Assembly (NCBI GenBank): GCA_026713865.1
Contig: JAPONQ010000084.1
Location: 1 to 49,162 of the forward strand
DNA from: Chloroflexota bacterium
GTDB taxonomy: Bacteria; Chloroflexota; Dehalococcoidia; UBA2979
Direction: 5' to 3'
DNA length: 49,162 nt
The position numbers were made by a program, and so were the translations under genes. Shown in pieces: positions 26,843-36,826 of the stretch (position 1 is its first letter; each line of letters opens with the position of its first letter). Under the pieces are notes generated by a model. That model was not told the origin of the DNA. It saw only the letters and a list, made by a program, of their open reading frames with translations, and ran no database searches.

Positions 26843-27613
26843 TCAGCGACCCATCCCCGGGGGCGTGAAGGGAAGGAAGGAGAGGAAGAAGCTGTTCGTC
26901 GCCTCCACCTTCGCCTGCTGGATCGCGCCGGCCGGGTCGACGTGCTTGGGGCACACGGCGCTGCACTCGCCGACGAAGGTGCAGTCCCAGATCCCCTCGT
27001 CCGACCAGATCAGCTCCTGGCGCTGCGCGTTGCCCTGATCGCGAGAGTCGAGGTTGTAGCGCTGGGCGAGGGCGAGCGCGGCCGGACCGATGAACTCGTC
27101 CTCGTGCTCGTAGACCGGACAGGCCGCGTAGCAGAGCATGCAGTTGATGCACATGCTGAACTGCTTGAAGTCGGCGAGCTGTGAAGGGGTCTGGCGATAC
27201 TCGCCCTCCTCCACCGGCTGCTCTTGCTCGCGGATCATCCACGGCTTCACGTCGGTGAGCTTCCCCATGAAATCGTCGAGGACGGTCACCATGTCGCGCT
27301 CGACGGGGAAGCCGCGGAGCGGCTCCACGCGTATCGGGCCGGGCATGAACTCGCGAAGGAAGGCGTTGCAGGTGAGCCGCGGGCGGCCGTTCACCATCAT
27401 GCCGCAGCTGCCGCAGACGCCCATGCGGCACGACCAGCGGTAGCTGAGCGTGCCGTCGACCTCGTCCTTGAGCCAGTTGAGGGCGTCGAGGACGACCCAC
27501 TCCTCGCGGTACGGCACCTCGTAGCTCTGGAACGACGGCGCATCGTCGCGCTCCGGGTGGTAGCGGAAGACCTCGAGGGTCACGGTGCGCGTGGCGGTCG
27601 CCTCGCTGGTCAC
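26843..27613 (-). CDS. frdB: Fumarate reductase/succinate dehydrogenase iron-sulfur subunit
   Basis: The 256-residue subunit carries electrons from the flavin to quinone. Ligands for [2Fe-2S] are C62, C67, C70 and C82 ([13 protein letters not shown] and RLTC). The [4Fe-4S] and [3Fe-4S] clusters use [12 protein letters not shown] and [17 protein letters not shown]. The GTG at 27613 has a GGAGGGGAGG ribosome site. frdC follows with a two-base gap. Confidence 0.95.
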   Translation of the reverse strand: MTSEATATRTVTLEVFRYHPERDDAPSFQSYEVPYREEWVVLDALNWLKDEVDGTLSYRWSCRMGVCGSCGMMVNGRPRLTCNAFLREFMPGPIRVEPLRGFPVERDMVTVLDDFMGKLTDVKPWMIREQEQPVEEGEYRQTPSQLADFKQFSMCINCMLCYAACPVYEHEDEFIGPAALALAQRYNLDSRDQGNAQRQELIWSDEGIWDCTFVGECSAVCPKHVDPAGAIQQAKVEATNSFFLSFLPFTPPGMGR

Positions 27614-27627
27614 GGCGCCTCCCCTCC

Positions 27628-29388
27628 CTAGCTCCCGTAGGTCCGCGCGGCCGGCGGCCACTTGGTGATGGTCACGTCGGAGTACTCGATGCGCGGCGCG
27701 CCGTCGGTGCGGTAGGCGAGCGAGTGCCTGAGGAAGCGCTCGTCGTCGCGCTCCGGGTGGTCGCTGCGCTGGTGCGAGCCGCGCGACTCCGTGCGGGCGA
27801 GCGCGGAGTGCGCGACCGCCTCCCCGACGTCGAGCAGCGACTCGAGCTCGAGCGCCGCCGTGAGCTCGGTGTTGAAGCTGTGGCTGTGATCGTCGAGGGC
27901 GAGGTTCGCGCCCCGCTCGCGCAGGCCGGCGATGGCCTCGGTCGCCGCCTCGAGCCCGGCCTGGTCGCGGTAGACGCCGGTGCCGGACTCCATGGCGGCG
28001 TTGAGCTCGCGCCGGATCGCGGCGATGCGCTCCCCGCCCTCGCGCGGGCGCAGGTAGGCGGCGGCGATGCGCGCCTGCTCCTCGGCGCCCTGCGCCTCGA
28101 TGGAGGCGCTGTCGAAGTCGGGGTGCTCCTTCGCCCAGACGGCGGCGGCGTGGCCGGCGCGGCGGCCGAACACGAGCAGCTCGGTCAGGGAGTTCGAGCC
28201 CAGGCGGTTGGCGCCGTTGATGCTGACGCAGGCGCACTCGCCGGCGGCGTAGAGCCCGGGCAGGCTCGTGGCGCCGCTGATGTCGGTGTCGATGCCGCCC
28301 ATCATGTAGTGCACGACGGGGCGTACGGGAATCGGCTCGTGGACCGGGTCGATCCCGGCGTAGTCCTTCGCCAGCTCGCGCACGAACGGGATGCGCTCGT
28401 CGATCAGGCGCTCGCCCAGATGGCGCACGTCGAGGTGTGTATAGGTGCCGTACTCGCCCTCGAAGACGCGGCCCGCCTCCTGCTCTCTCATGAAGGCCTG
28501 CGAGAGCCGGTCGCGCGGGCCGAGCTCCATGCTCCGCAGCTGCGGATGGCTCGGGTCGGTGACGTCGAGCGGCTCGCCCAGGTTGTAGTCCTGGAGGTAG
28601 CGCCGTCCCTCCGTGTTGAGGAGGATGCCGCCCTCGCCGCGCGCCGCCTCGGTGATGAGGATCCCGGTGCCGGGAAGGCCGGTGGGGTGGTACTGGACGA
28701 ACTCCATGTCCTTGAGCGCAACGCCGGCGCGGTAGGCCATCGCCATCCCGTCGCCGGTCTTGATCGCGGCGTTGGTGGTGAAGGGGAAGACGCGGCCGCC
28801 ACCGCCGGTGCAGAGGATCACGGCTTTCGCCTTCACGACGCGCATGACGCCGGTGCGCAGCTCGATGGCGGCGACCCCCTGGCAGCGCCCGTCCTCGACG
28901 AGGAGGCGCGTCGCGAACCACTCGTCGTAACGCGTCACCTGCGTGTACTTGAGGGAGGTCTGGAAGAGCGCGTGCAGCATGTGGAAGCCGGTCTTGTCGG
29001 CGGCGTACCAGGTCCGCCGGATGCGCATGCCGCCGAAGGGGCGGACGGCGACGCTGCCGTCCTCCTCCCGGCTCCACGGGCAGCCCCAGTGCTCGAGCTG
29101 GATCATCTCGCCCGGGGCCTCGTTCACGAAGGCCTCGACGGCGTCCTGGTCGGCGAGCCAGTCGGCGCCGCTGATCGTGTCGTAGATGTGATCGTCGAGG
29201 GAGTCGTTCTCCTTGATCACGGCCGCGGCGCCGCCCTCGGCGGAGACCGTGTGGCTGCGCATTGGGTAGACCTTCGAGAGCATCGCGATGTCGAGGTCGG
29301 GGTAGGCCTCGGCGGCGGCGATGACAGCCCGCAGGCCCGCGCCTCCGCCGCCGACGATAAGCAAGTCGTGCTGAAGGTCGTCGGCCAC
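27628..29388 (-). CDS. frdA: Fumarate reductase/succinate dehydrogenase flavoprotein subunit
   Basis: The 586-residue flavoprotein interconverts succinate and fumarate. The FAD-binding motif GGGGAG is at residues 13-18, and the covalent-FAD histidine is H46 in [40 protein letters not shown] and the active-site segment [22 protein letters not shown] follow. The subunit order A-B-C-D and three-helix anchors match the FrdABCD type, but direction of catalysis in the cell cannot be told from sequence. In an organism with icd, mdh and fumC alongside it may serve as the TCA-cycle succinate dehydrogenase. Start is GTG 29388. Confidence 0.95.
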   Translation of the reverse strand: MADDLQHDLLIVGGGGAGLRAVIAAAEAYPDLDIAMLSKVYPMRSHTVSAEGGAAAVIKENDSLDDHIYDTISGADWLADQDAVEAFVNEAPGEMIQLEHWGCPWSREEDGSVAVRPFGGMRIRRTWYAADKTGFHMLHALFQTSLKYTQVTRYDEWFATRLLVEDGRCQGVAAIELRTGVMRVVKAKAVILCTGGGGRVFPFTTNAAIKTGDGMAMAYRAGVALKDMEFVQYHPTGLPGTGILITEAARGEGGILLNTEGRRYLQDYNLGEPLDVTDPSHPQLRSMELGPRDRLSQAFMREQEAGRVFEGEYGTYTHLDVRHLGERLIDERIPFVRELAKDYAGIDPVHEPIPVRPVVHYMMGGIDTDISGATSLPGLYAAGECACVSINGANRLGSNSLTELLVFGRRAGHAAAVWAKEHPDFDSASIEAQGAEEQARIAAAYLRPREGGERIAAIRRELNAAMESGTGVYRDQAGLEAATEAIAGLRERGANLALDDHSHSFNTELTAALELESLLDVGEAVAHSALARTESRGSHQRSDHPERDDERFLRHSLAYRTDGAPRIEYSDVTITKWPPAARTYGS

Positions 29389-29442
29389 CGGCGCCTCTCA
29401 TCCCGAGCAACCGCACGACGCACGGGGCGGCGCGGCGGCCCC

Positions 29443-29471
29443 ACTATTCCCGCGGCGGCGGTCATGGTCAA
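29443..29471 (-). promoter_or_regulatory. frdABCD promoter
   Basis: The minus strand has TTGACC at 29466-29471 and AATAGT at 29443-29448 with a 17-base spacer. The start of transcription would be near 29436, about 48 bases before the frdA GTG. Confidence 0.55.
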
Positions 29472-29812
29472 GCGCGAGCGGGGACCCCTGATTTTCCAAC
29501 AAATCCGTGGCCCCGGAGCACTGGCGGAACGGCATCGGGCCTGAGTGACCCATTCGAGGCCCGGGCGAGGCGCACGTGTGCGACCGGAGGCGCCGATCCG
29601 CCCGGCGCGAGGCGCGGAAGCTGGCCACCCTCCACCCGCAGCGTCTCGGTGAGCTCCCAGTAGATGCCGACGCGCGTCTCCGTGTCGGTCTCCGTGCGGG
29701 CACGCGCCAGGGCCCGCGTCGGGTTGTGACCGAGGGCCGCCTTCGTGATGAGCTGGTCCTCGGAGAGGTTGCTGAGGCCCGCGTAGACGGTGTTGTGGAT
29801 GAGCTCGTGGGG
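29468..29812 (-). pseudogene. 5'-truncated gene fragment with HExxH motif
   Basis: A continuous reading frame on the minus strand, immediately after the NUDIX stop, has strong coding-type third-position GC in its first 65 or so codons. It begins PHELIHNTVYAGLSNL, and DQLITKAALGH and RTETDTETRVGIYWEL follow further on. The HELIH pentapeptide fits the HExxH zinc-protease pattern. No ATG, GTG or TTG precedes it before an upstream in-frame stop inside the NUDIX gene, so the 5' part has been lost. The last 40 or so codons look like random read-through to the stop at 29468. I do not recognise the family. Confidence 0.5.
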
Positions 29813-29813
29813 C

Positions 29814-30413
29814 CTACGGGCGCGGCGCCCCGGGCCCGCCGCGCGCCGACATCACCGCGATCGCCGAGAGCGTCTTCGCGTCCTCGATCGCGCCCGACGA
29901 GGCGGCCTCGAGCAGCGCGTCCGGCGTGAGGGCGCGGGAGCCGCTGATCTCCTCGTCGTAGTCGGGCGGGAGCGGATCCGGGGTCAGCCCGCGGGCAAGG
30001 AAGAGGTGGATGTACTCGTCGCAGAAGCCCGGCGCTGTGAAGAAGCCGCCGATCGGCGTCAGCTCGCGCGCGGCGAAGCCCGTCTCCTCCCGCAGCTCGC
30101 GGGCGGCGGTCACCTCCGGCGCCTCGCCGGGCTCGCGCGTGCCGGCGGGGACCTCGAGCAGCTCGCGGGCGGTGGGGTAGCGGTACTGCCTGACCAGAAT
30201 CCACCGCTCCTCGTCGTCGAGCGCAACGATCGCGACCGCCCCCGGGTGGCGCACGACGATGCGCTCCGCCTCGCGGCCGTCGGCGAGGCGGAGCCGCGAT
30301 CGCTCGATGGCGATGGGCCGAGCCGAGAGCAGCTGCTCGCTCTCAAGCACGGTCGGGGAGGGGAGGCCGGCGCCCGCGCCCTCGTCCCCGCCGGGCTCCG
30401 CCCCCGCGCTCAC
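29814..30413 (-). CDS. NUDIX hydrolase (ADP-ribose pyrophosphatase-like)
   Basis: The 199-residue protein has the full NUDIX box, with GTREPGE, then RELREETGF (residues about 104-126), which binds the metal and cleaves a nucleoside diphosphate linked to another moiety. The surrounding VAIVALDDEERWILVRQYRYP and ELLEVPAG are typical of ADP-ribose or ADP-sugar pyrophosphatases. The GTG at 30413 overlaps the stop of the acetyltransferase gene (GTGA). It is part of a minus-strand run with the GNAT and NAD kinase genes. The exact substrate is not determined. Confidence 0.88.
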   Translation of the reverse strand: MSAGAEPGGDEGAGAGLPSPTVLESEQLLSARPIAIERSRLRLADGREAERIVVRHPGAVAIVALDDEERWILVRQYRYPTARELLEVPAGTREPGEAPEVTAARELREETGFAARELTPIGGFFTAPGFCDEYIHLFLARGLTPDPLPPDYDEEISGSRALTPDALLEAASSGAIEDAKTLSAIAVMSARGGPGAPRP

Positions 30414-30943
30414 GCGCCGGAGCCGGGCCCGCCGCCGGCCGCGGGCGAAACGAGATCGAGCACCATCGCGATCTCCTCGCAGCCGGGGAACTTCGGGCAG
30501 CGGTAGCACTCGTTCCAGACCTTGCGCGGCAGCGACATCACATCGGCCTGCTCCCAGCCGAGGCGCTCAAAGAATCCGGGGCGGTAGGTGAGCGCGAAGA
30601 GCCGCTGGAGCCCGAGCGCCCGGCCCTCGGCGACGCACGCTCCGGCCAGGGCCCGGCCGTAGCCGGCCGCCTGGCGCTCCTCGTCGACGGCGAGCGACTT
30701 GAGCTCGGCCAGGTCGGACCAGGTGATGTGGAGCGCGGCGCAGCCGACGAGGCGCCCCCCCTCCCTCACCACGAAGAAGTCACGGATGTTCTCGTAGGTC
30801 TCGCCGAGCGTGCGGGGCAGCATCTGGCCGCGGGACGCCCAGAGGTTGATGAGGTCGCAGATCTCGCGCGCGTCGCCGACGGTGGCGCGCTCGACGCTCG
30901 CCGCCTCCCCGGCCGCAACGGTGCTGCTCTCGAGCTCGGGCAT
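30410..30943 (-). CDS. GNAT N-acetyltransferase, short ArgA-like
   Basis: This 177-residue GNAT protein resembles the stand-alone N-acetylglutamate synthase-like family. The acetyl-CoA loop lies in LAVDEERQAAGYGRAL (near residue 93-108). Strands LVGCAALHI and AELKSLAV are clear, and the C-terminal VWNECYRCPKFPGCEEIAM supplies three cysteines characteristic of this subgroup. The ATG at 30943 lies 9 bases after a TATTCT -10-like element, so the leader is very short or absent. An ArgA-type role in arginine synthesis is possible; other amino-group substrates cannot be excluded. Confidence 0.82.
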   Translation of the reverse strand: MPELESSTVAAGEAASVERATVGDAREICDLINLWASRGQMLPRTLGETYENIRDFFVVREGGRLVGCAALHITWSDLAELKSLAVDEERQAAGYGRALAGACVAEGRALGLQRLFALTYRPGFFERLGWEQADVMSLPRKVWNECYRCPKFPGCEEIAMVLDLVSPAAGGGPGSGA

Positions 30944-30952
30944 GGTCCGACC

Positions 30953-30958
30953 AGAATA
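30953..30958 (-). promoter_or_regulatory. -10 element for the GNAT-NUDIX pair
   Basis: TATTCT on the minus strand is 9 bases before the ATG at 30943, placing the transcription start within about three bases of the start codon. Confidence 0.4.
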
Positions 30959-31017
30959 CGGCAAAGCCGCCCCGGCTTCCGCGCGCGTGCGGCCCCGGGC
31001 CCGGCCGCCGCGATCCG

Positions 31018-31893
31018 CTAGCCCGCTCCCTCGCCGCCGGCGGCGCCGAGCGTGTGGTCGGAGCGCAGCCAGCCCAGGCGCTCGGCGACGTTCGCGTAGA
31101 ACTGCCCCTCGTCCCCGAGCCGCGCGAAGCGCGTGCGGCGCGCCGAGCCGGTGACCTCGATCCGCTGCCCCGCCTCGACCGCGCGCTCGCGGAGGCCGTC
31201 GACGACCATCATCCCCTCGCCGCGCGCGACCTCGAGCGAGATGCGCGTCTCGCCGGGGAGCACCAGCGGGTTGTGCGAGGTCAGGTGCGGAGCGAGCGGC
31301 ATCAGTATCAGCTCGCTCGAGGTCGGGGTGAGCACCGGGCCCCCGATGGAGAGCGTGTAGCCGGTGGAGCCGGTGGCGGTCGCGACGATCACGGCGTCGG
31401 CTCGGTACTCGGCGATGAGCACGCCGTCGAGCCGGGCGCCGACGGAGATCGTGTGCCCCAGCGTGCGGCGCCCGATCACCACGTCGTTGAGCGCGTGGAG
31501 CGGATCGGAGCCGTCGACGGTGGCGACGGCGAGCGCGCGCTCCTCGACGCGCCCCTCGCCGGCGAGCACGCGAGAGAGCGCCGACCCGGCGTCCGGCGGC
31601 GTCGCCTCGGTCAGGAAGCCGAGACGCCCCATGCGCACGCCGAAGATCGGGGTGCCGCTGAGGCCGGCCGCCTCGGAGGCCCGCAGAACGGTGCCGTCGC
31701 CGCCGACGCAGACCAGAAGCGCGGCGCCGCCTGCGCGCGCCGCGAGCTCGGCGCCCGGGACCCCCTCGTCGCCAAGCGCCTCCACCCACGGCTCGCAGCC
31801 GGCGACGCGCAGCTGCTCGGAGAGCGCCTCGGCCATCGCGCGCGCACCGGCGATCCCCGGGTGGTAGCAGAGGACGACGCGGCGGGCGCTCAC
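31018..31893 (-). CDS. nadK: NAD kinase
   Basis: NadK phosphorylates NAD to NADP. The 291-residue protein has the active-site GGDGT at residues 64-68, GRLGFLTE near 88, the ALNDVVIGR motif, and the TATGSTGYTLSIGGP glycine-rich segment near 171-185, followed by the C-terminal beta-sandwich with LSPSS-like LTPTSSELIL. The start is GTG. A TATGCT element lies upstream at 31977-31982. Confidence 0.95.
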   Translation of the reverse strand: MSARRVVLCYHPGIAGARAMAEALSEQLRVAGCEPWVEALGDEGVPGAELAARAGGAALLVCVGGDGTVLRASEAAGLSGTPIFGVRMGRLGFLTEATPPDAGSALSRVLAGEGRVEERALAVATVDGSDPLHALNDVVIGRRTLGHTISVGARLDGVLIAEYRADAVIVATATGSTGYTLSIGGPVLTPTSSELILMPLAPHLTSHNPLVLPGETRISLEVARGEGMMVVDGLRERAVEAGQRIEVTGSARRTRFARLGDEGQFYANVAERLGWLRSDHTLGAAGGEGAG

Positions 31894-31976
31894 GCGCCCG
31901 GCCTCCCGCGCGGCCGTGCAGCCGCCGGGGAGCCGACGCCCCCACCTTCCGGGACGGGTGATCTGGTCATCGGGGG

Positions 31977-31982
31977 AGCATA
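31977..31982 (-). promoter_or_regulatory. -10 element for nadK
   Basis: TATGCT on the minus strand, about 84 bases before the nadK GTG. No convincing -35 was seen. Confidence 0.35.
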
Positions 31983-31990
31983 GCGCGCAC

Positions 31991-32020
31991 GCGGCTCCGG
32001 CACCGTCGTTCCGGAGCCGC
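31991..32020. terminator. 10-bp perfect hairpin between clpX and nadK
   Basis: GCGGCTCCGG at 31991-32000 and its exact inverse CCGGAGCCGC at 32011-32020 flank a 10-base loop. It follows the clpX stop and precedes the nadK promoter, so a transcript end for the tig-clpP-clpX run is plausible. There is no T-tract. Confidence 0.45.
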
Positions 32021-32058
32021 CACGCGGGACGCCCCGCCGGGAGCCGGGGCCGCCCGGC

Positions 32059-33390
<1,332 letters not shown>

Positions 33391-33483
33391 GCGCCCCCGT
33401 GCCCGCGGGGCGCCGCTCCGGCCCGCGACGTCGCTGCCATGCGCTCACCGCCCCCCGACCCGGCGAGCACCCGCCGGCAGCTC

Positions 33484-34179
33484 TCAGCTACCGACGCCCG
33501 CCGTCAGGATCTCGTCGATCATCCCATACTCTCTCGCCTGCATGGCGTCCATGTAGAAGTCGCGGTCGAAGTCGGTCTGGACCTTGTCGGCGCTCTGCCC
33601 CGTCTGCTCCACCAGGATGTTGCGGATGATCTCGTTGTTGCGCAGGATCTCCTTCGCCGCGATCTCGACGTCGCGTGCCTGCCCCGACGCGCCTCCGAGC
33701 GCCTGGTGCATGTGCACCGTCGCGTGGGGCAGCCCGTAGCGCTTGCCGGAGCTCCCCGACGAGAGCAGCACGGTCGCCATCGAGGCGGTGACCCCCACGG
33801 CGATCGTCGAGACGTCGGCGCGGATCAGCCGCATCGTGTCGTAGATGGCGAGGCCGGCGTAGATCTGGCCTCCGGGCGAGTTGATGTAGAGGTGGATGTC
33901 GCGATCCGGGTCCTCCCGGTCGAGGTAGAGGAGCTGGGCCACGATGGTGTTGGCGACGTGCTCGTCGATCGGCGTCCCCAGGAAGACGATCCGCTCCTTG
34001 AGCAGCAGCGAGTAGATGTCGTAGGCGCGCTCGCCGCGCGCGCTCGTCTCCACGACCATCGGCACGATCGCCTGCGGGCCTGCCGCCCCGTGCGCCCGCG
34101 GGCGCTCCAGCTGGCCGCGCCCCTCTCCCTCCCGCCGGGAGCCTACGTCTCTCACGTGCCACCCCGTTCCGCGGCTCAT
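33484..34179 (-). CDS. clpP: ATP-dependent Clp protease proteolytic subunit ClpP
   Basis: ClpP is the serine protease core. The 231-residue protein has the oxyanion strand [16 protein letters not shown], catalytic Ser133 in [14 protein letters not shown], His158 in VHMHQALGG and an Asp near 207 in DFDRDFYM. The usual GQAASMG and MIHQP contexts are altered (GVTASMA and HMHQA), but the triad is intact. About 40 extra residues at the N-terminus could be a propeptide, or the true start may be the ATG at residue 41 ([17 protein letters not shown]). Confidence 0.95.
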   Translation of the reverse strand: MSRGTGWHVRDVGSRREGEGRGQLERPRAHGAAGPQAIVPMVVETSARGERAYDIYSLLLKERIVFLGTPIDEHVANTIVAQLLYLDREDPDRDIHLYINSPGGQIYAGLAIYDTMRLIRADVSTIAVGVTASMATVLLSSGSSGKRYGLPHATVHMHQALGGASGQARDVEIAAKEILRNNEIIRNILVEQTGQSADKVQTDFDRDFYMDAMQAREYGMIDEILTAGVGS

Positions 34180-34231
34180 CGGCCGCCCTGCCCCGCGTCC
34201 CCGCGCGGGGACGCCACTGCTTTGTTGCCCC

Positions 34232-34267
34232 GCCCTAGCCCTAGCCCTCGCCCTCGCCCTCGCCCTC
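34232..34267. repeat. Hexanucleotide repeat at the 3' end of tig
   Basis: Six 6-bp units (GCCCTA or GCCCTC on the plus strand) lie at the end of tig. In the coding direction they read GAG-GGC, giving the Glu-Gly tail. The last two units carry TAG in place of GAG, creating the stop and a second stop six bases on. Confidence 0.75.
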
Positions 34268-35692
34268 CGGCTCGTCCGCGGCTGCGGCCGCGCGCGCGCG
34301 GCGGCGGCGTGCGCTGCGCCGCCGCGGGGCGGCGTCCTCCCCGCCCTCCGCCGGCGGCTGCGAGGCGATCTCGACCAGCCGATCCATCGCCAGCGCCGTC
34401 AGCAGCTGCTCCTCGATGTTCTGGCGGCTTCCCTCCGACTCCACGAGCTCGCGCCACCTCTGCGCGTTCTCCGGGGTGAGGCCGGGGATGTCCTCCTCGA
34501 CCCGTCCGGCGGTTCGCTCCACCTCGGCATCGACGTCCGAGGACTCGACCGCCAGTCCCTCGGCGCGCACGAACTCGCCGAGCACGAGCGAGCGGCGGAC
34601 GGCGTGATCGGCGCCGTCGCGCAGCGCCTCGCGCACCTCTTCCTCCGTCTGGCCGATGGTGGCGAGCCACTCCTCGAGCCCCTCGCGCGTGTGCGATGCG
34701 TGGTGGGAGCTCTCGTCGATCATGCCGTCGATCTGCCGCTCGACCAGGACCTCCGGGTAGTCGAGCTCCGCGTGGGAGACCAGGAGGTCGATTAGCTCGA
34801 GGCGGTATTCGCGCAGCGCCTCCTCCGCGAGGCGCTCCGTGATCCGCCCGAGCAGGTCGGCGCGTAGCGCCTCGGCGCTGTCGTACGGCTCGTCGAGGGA
34901 GCGCGCGAAGTCGTCGTCGAGGTCGGGAAGGAGCTCCTCCTTCACCTCGTGCAGCGTCACCCGGCAGTTCGCGCTGCCGCCGGCGAGATCCTCGACCGCG
35001 TGGTCCTCCGGGATCTCGACCGTGAACTCGTGCGGGCCGCCTCGCTCGAGGCCCAGCAGCCGCTCCAGGAAGCCGGGGAGCGGACCCTCGTGCCCCTCGC
35101 GCAGCGGGAACTCCGCATCCTCCTCGGTCTCGTGCTCCTCCCGGCCGGGGAGCTGGATGGAGATGTCGGCACGCACCGTGTCGTTCCAGGCCACGGGACG
35201 ATCGACCGGCTCCAGCGTGGCGTAGCGCCGCCTCAGCGCCTCGATCGTCTCCTCGACCGCGGGCTCGGCGGGGCGGGGATCCGGTCGCGGCACGCGCAGC
35301 GAGGCATAGTCGCGAAGCTCGACCGAGGGACGGACCGGCACCGTCGCCTTGACGACGAGGGGCTCGGTCGAGGTGAGCTCGATGTCGGGCTGGTCGACCG
35401 GGTCGATCGACTCCGACTCCAGCGCCTCCCGGTAGAGGTCGGGGAGCAGCTGGTCGAGCGCCTCCTGGAAGACGGCGCCCCGGCCGACGGTCTGCTCGAC
35501 CACCGGGCGAGGCGCCTTGCCGGGCCGGAAGCCGCGGATCTTCACCTTCTCGGAGATGCGCCGCGCCGCCGTCTCCATCGAGGCCTCGACGCGATCGGGC
35601 TCGACCTCGATCGAGAGCGCCACCTGACAGCGCGGGAGCCGCTCGGTCGTCACCACCACGCGCCCGCCCCCCGATTCTGTGCGCGATCCCAT
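34241..35692 (-). CDS. tig: Trigger factor
   Basis: Trigger factor is the ribosome-bound chaperone and prolyl isomerase. The N-terminal ribosome-binding domain has the signature [19 protein letters not shown], whose GFRPGKAP matches the GFRxGKxP motif. The PPIase-like domain ([13 protein letters not shown] to [20 protein letters not shown], read as several parts) and a helical C-terminal arm follow. The tail is basic then a Glu-Gly repeat. The ATG at 35692 is used; a GTG at 35659 preceded by GGGGGGCGGG is an alternative and sits at the conserved start TTERLPRCQ. It precedes clpP and clpX, a common order that couples folding and proteolysis. Confidence 0.93.
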   Translation of the reverse strand: MGSRTESGGGRVVVTTERLPRCQVALSIEVEPDRVEASMETAARRISEKVKIRGFRPGKAPRPVVEQTVGRGAVFQEALDQLLPDLYREALESESIDPVDQPDIELTSTEPLVVKATVPVRPSVELRDYASLRVPRPDPRPAEPAVEETIEALRRRYATLEPVDRPVAWNDTVRADISIQLPGREEHETEEDAEFPLREGHEGPLPGFLERLLGLERGGPHEFTVEIPEDHAVEDLAGGSANCRVTLHEVKEELLPDLDDDFARSLDEPYDSAEALRADLLGRITERLAEEALREYRLELIDLLVSHAELDYPEVLVERQIDGMIDESSHHASHTREGLEEWLATIGQTEEEVREALRDGADHAVRRSLVLGEFVRAEGLAVESSDVDAEVERTAGRVEEDIPGLTPENAQRWRELVESEGSRQNIEEQLLTALAMDRLVEIASQPPAEGGEDAAPRRRSARRRRARAAAAADEPEGEGEGEG

Positions 35693-35710
35693 CGGTCCAC
35701 GCACCAAAGA

Positions 35711-35730
35711 CGGCCGCCCTGAGGCGGCCG
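35711..35730 (-). promoter_or_regulatory. Hairpin in the tig leader, attenuator-like
   Basis: CGGCCGCC and its exact inverse GGCGGCCG flank a four-base loop between the tig promoter and its start. On the transcript strand the stem is followed by TCTTT, so it has the form of a weak terminator or attenuator. No ligand or peptide signal is visible. Confidence 0.45.
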
Positions 35731-35755
35731 CCGCGCTCGCTCGGCGATCCGGTCG

Positions 35756-35764
35756 AGTATATCA
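35756..35764 (-). promoter_or_regulatory. Extended -10 promoter of tig
   Basis: The minus strand reads TGATATACT, a TGn-extended -10 with a five-of-six match to TATAAT. Transcription would start near 35749, upstream of the leader hairpin. Confidence 0.6.
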
Positions 35765-35845
35765 CCGGGCCCCGGACACCCGGCCCCGCGCAACCACCCC
35801 CCCGGGCCGCGCCCGCGCGCCGCGCCGCGGCGGCGCGGAGGGGGC

Positions 35846-36826
35846 CTACTGGCCGCGCATGGCGTCGTTGAGGGCATCCCCCAGCAGGTTGAAGGCGAAC
35901 ATCAGCGCCGTCACGACGACGGCGGGGACGAGTAGCAGGTGGGGGTGCGCCTGGAAGGTGCGGGCACCCGATCCCGCGAAGATCATCTGCCCGAAGGAGG
36001 CCGCCGGGGGCTGCACCCCGACCCCGAACCAGGTCAGGACGATCTCGGAGCCGGCGATCGCGCCGAGACCGGCCGAGACCGAGAGGATGATGAGGAAGGC
36101 GATGTTCGGCAGCAGGTGCCGCCCGATCACGCGCGCGCCGGTGGCACCGGTGGCCTGCGCCGCGAGCACGAAGTCGCGCTCGCGCAGCTGCAGGACCTGC
36201 GCCCGGATCACGCGCGCCATCCCCACCCAGGCGAAGAGCGAGAGCGCGACGGCGACGGTGAAGTAGGAAGCGCCGCCGGTGGTGGTCAGCTCGTTGGAGA
36301 GGATCGTGTGCTCCTCGACCCAGCGGGCGAGCTCGTCCACGCGCGGCCGCGTCGTGGCGTTGATCAGGATCAGCATCGGCAGGCCGGGTACCGAGCCGAA
36401 GATGTCGCCGACGCGCATGATCGCGCCGTCGACCCAGCCGCCCCGGTACCCGGAGAGCAGCCCCAGGCCGACGCCGAGCACCACGGAGCCGGAGAGCACG
36501 ACCGCGACCGTCAGGATCAGCGTCGTGCGCGCCGAGTAGAGCGTGCGGCTGAGCATGTCGCGGCCGAGGCGGTCGGTTCCCAGCCAGTAGTCGGAGCTCG
36601 GCCCCTCCAGCGTGCGCTCGAGGTTCTGCTCGGCGTAGGAGTACGGCGCGAGCACCGGCGCCAGGATACCGGCGCCGTAGACGATCGCGATCACGACCAT
36701 CGAGACCAGCGCCAGCCGCTTGCGGCGCAGGCGCCGCCACAGCATCGCGCCGGGGCTCACCCCCGAGAGGCCGGGAGCGGCGTCGCCCTGCGGGGCGGCG
36801 GGCGTCTCGGCGACGGCGCTCGTCAC
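35846..36826 (-). CDS. dppC: Oligopeptide ABC transporter permease DppC/OppC type
   Basis: The 326-residue permease has about six membrane helices and the N-terminal OppC segment with WRRLRRKRLALVSMVVI. LGTDRLGRDMLSRTLYSARTTL follows (read in parts), with the EAA-type coupling loop QATGATGARVIGRHLLPN near 245-262 that contacts the ATPase. The GTG at 36826 overlaps the dppB stop as GTGA. ATPase subunits are not in the window. Confidence 0.9.
   Translation of the reverse strand: MTSAVAETPAAPQGDAAPGLSGVSPGAMLWRRLRRKRLALVSMVVIAIVYGAGILAPVLAPYSYAEQNLERTLEGPSSDYWLGTDRLGRDMLSRTLYSARTTLILTVAVVLSGSVVLGVGLGLLSGYRGGWVDGAIMRVGDIFGSVPGLPMLILINATTRPRVDELARWVEEHTILSNELTTTGGASYFTVAVALSLFAWVGMARVIRAQVLQLRERDFVLAAQATGATGARVIGRHLLPNIAFLIILSVSAGLGAIAGSEIVLTWFGVGVQPPAASFGQMIFAGSGARTFQAHPHLLLVPAVVVTALMFAFNLLGDALNDAMRGQ

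Noticed and set aside
29576-29929. Plus-strand frame opposite the HExxH fragment as a gene
   Set aside because: The coding bias and recognisable motif are on the minus strand.
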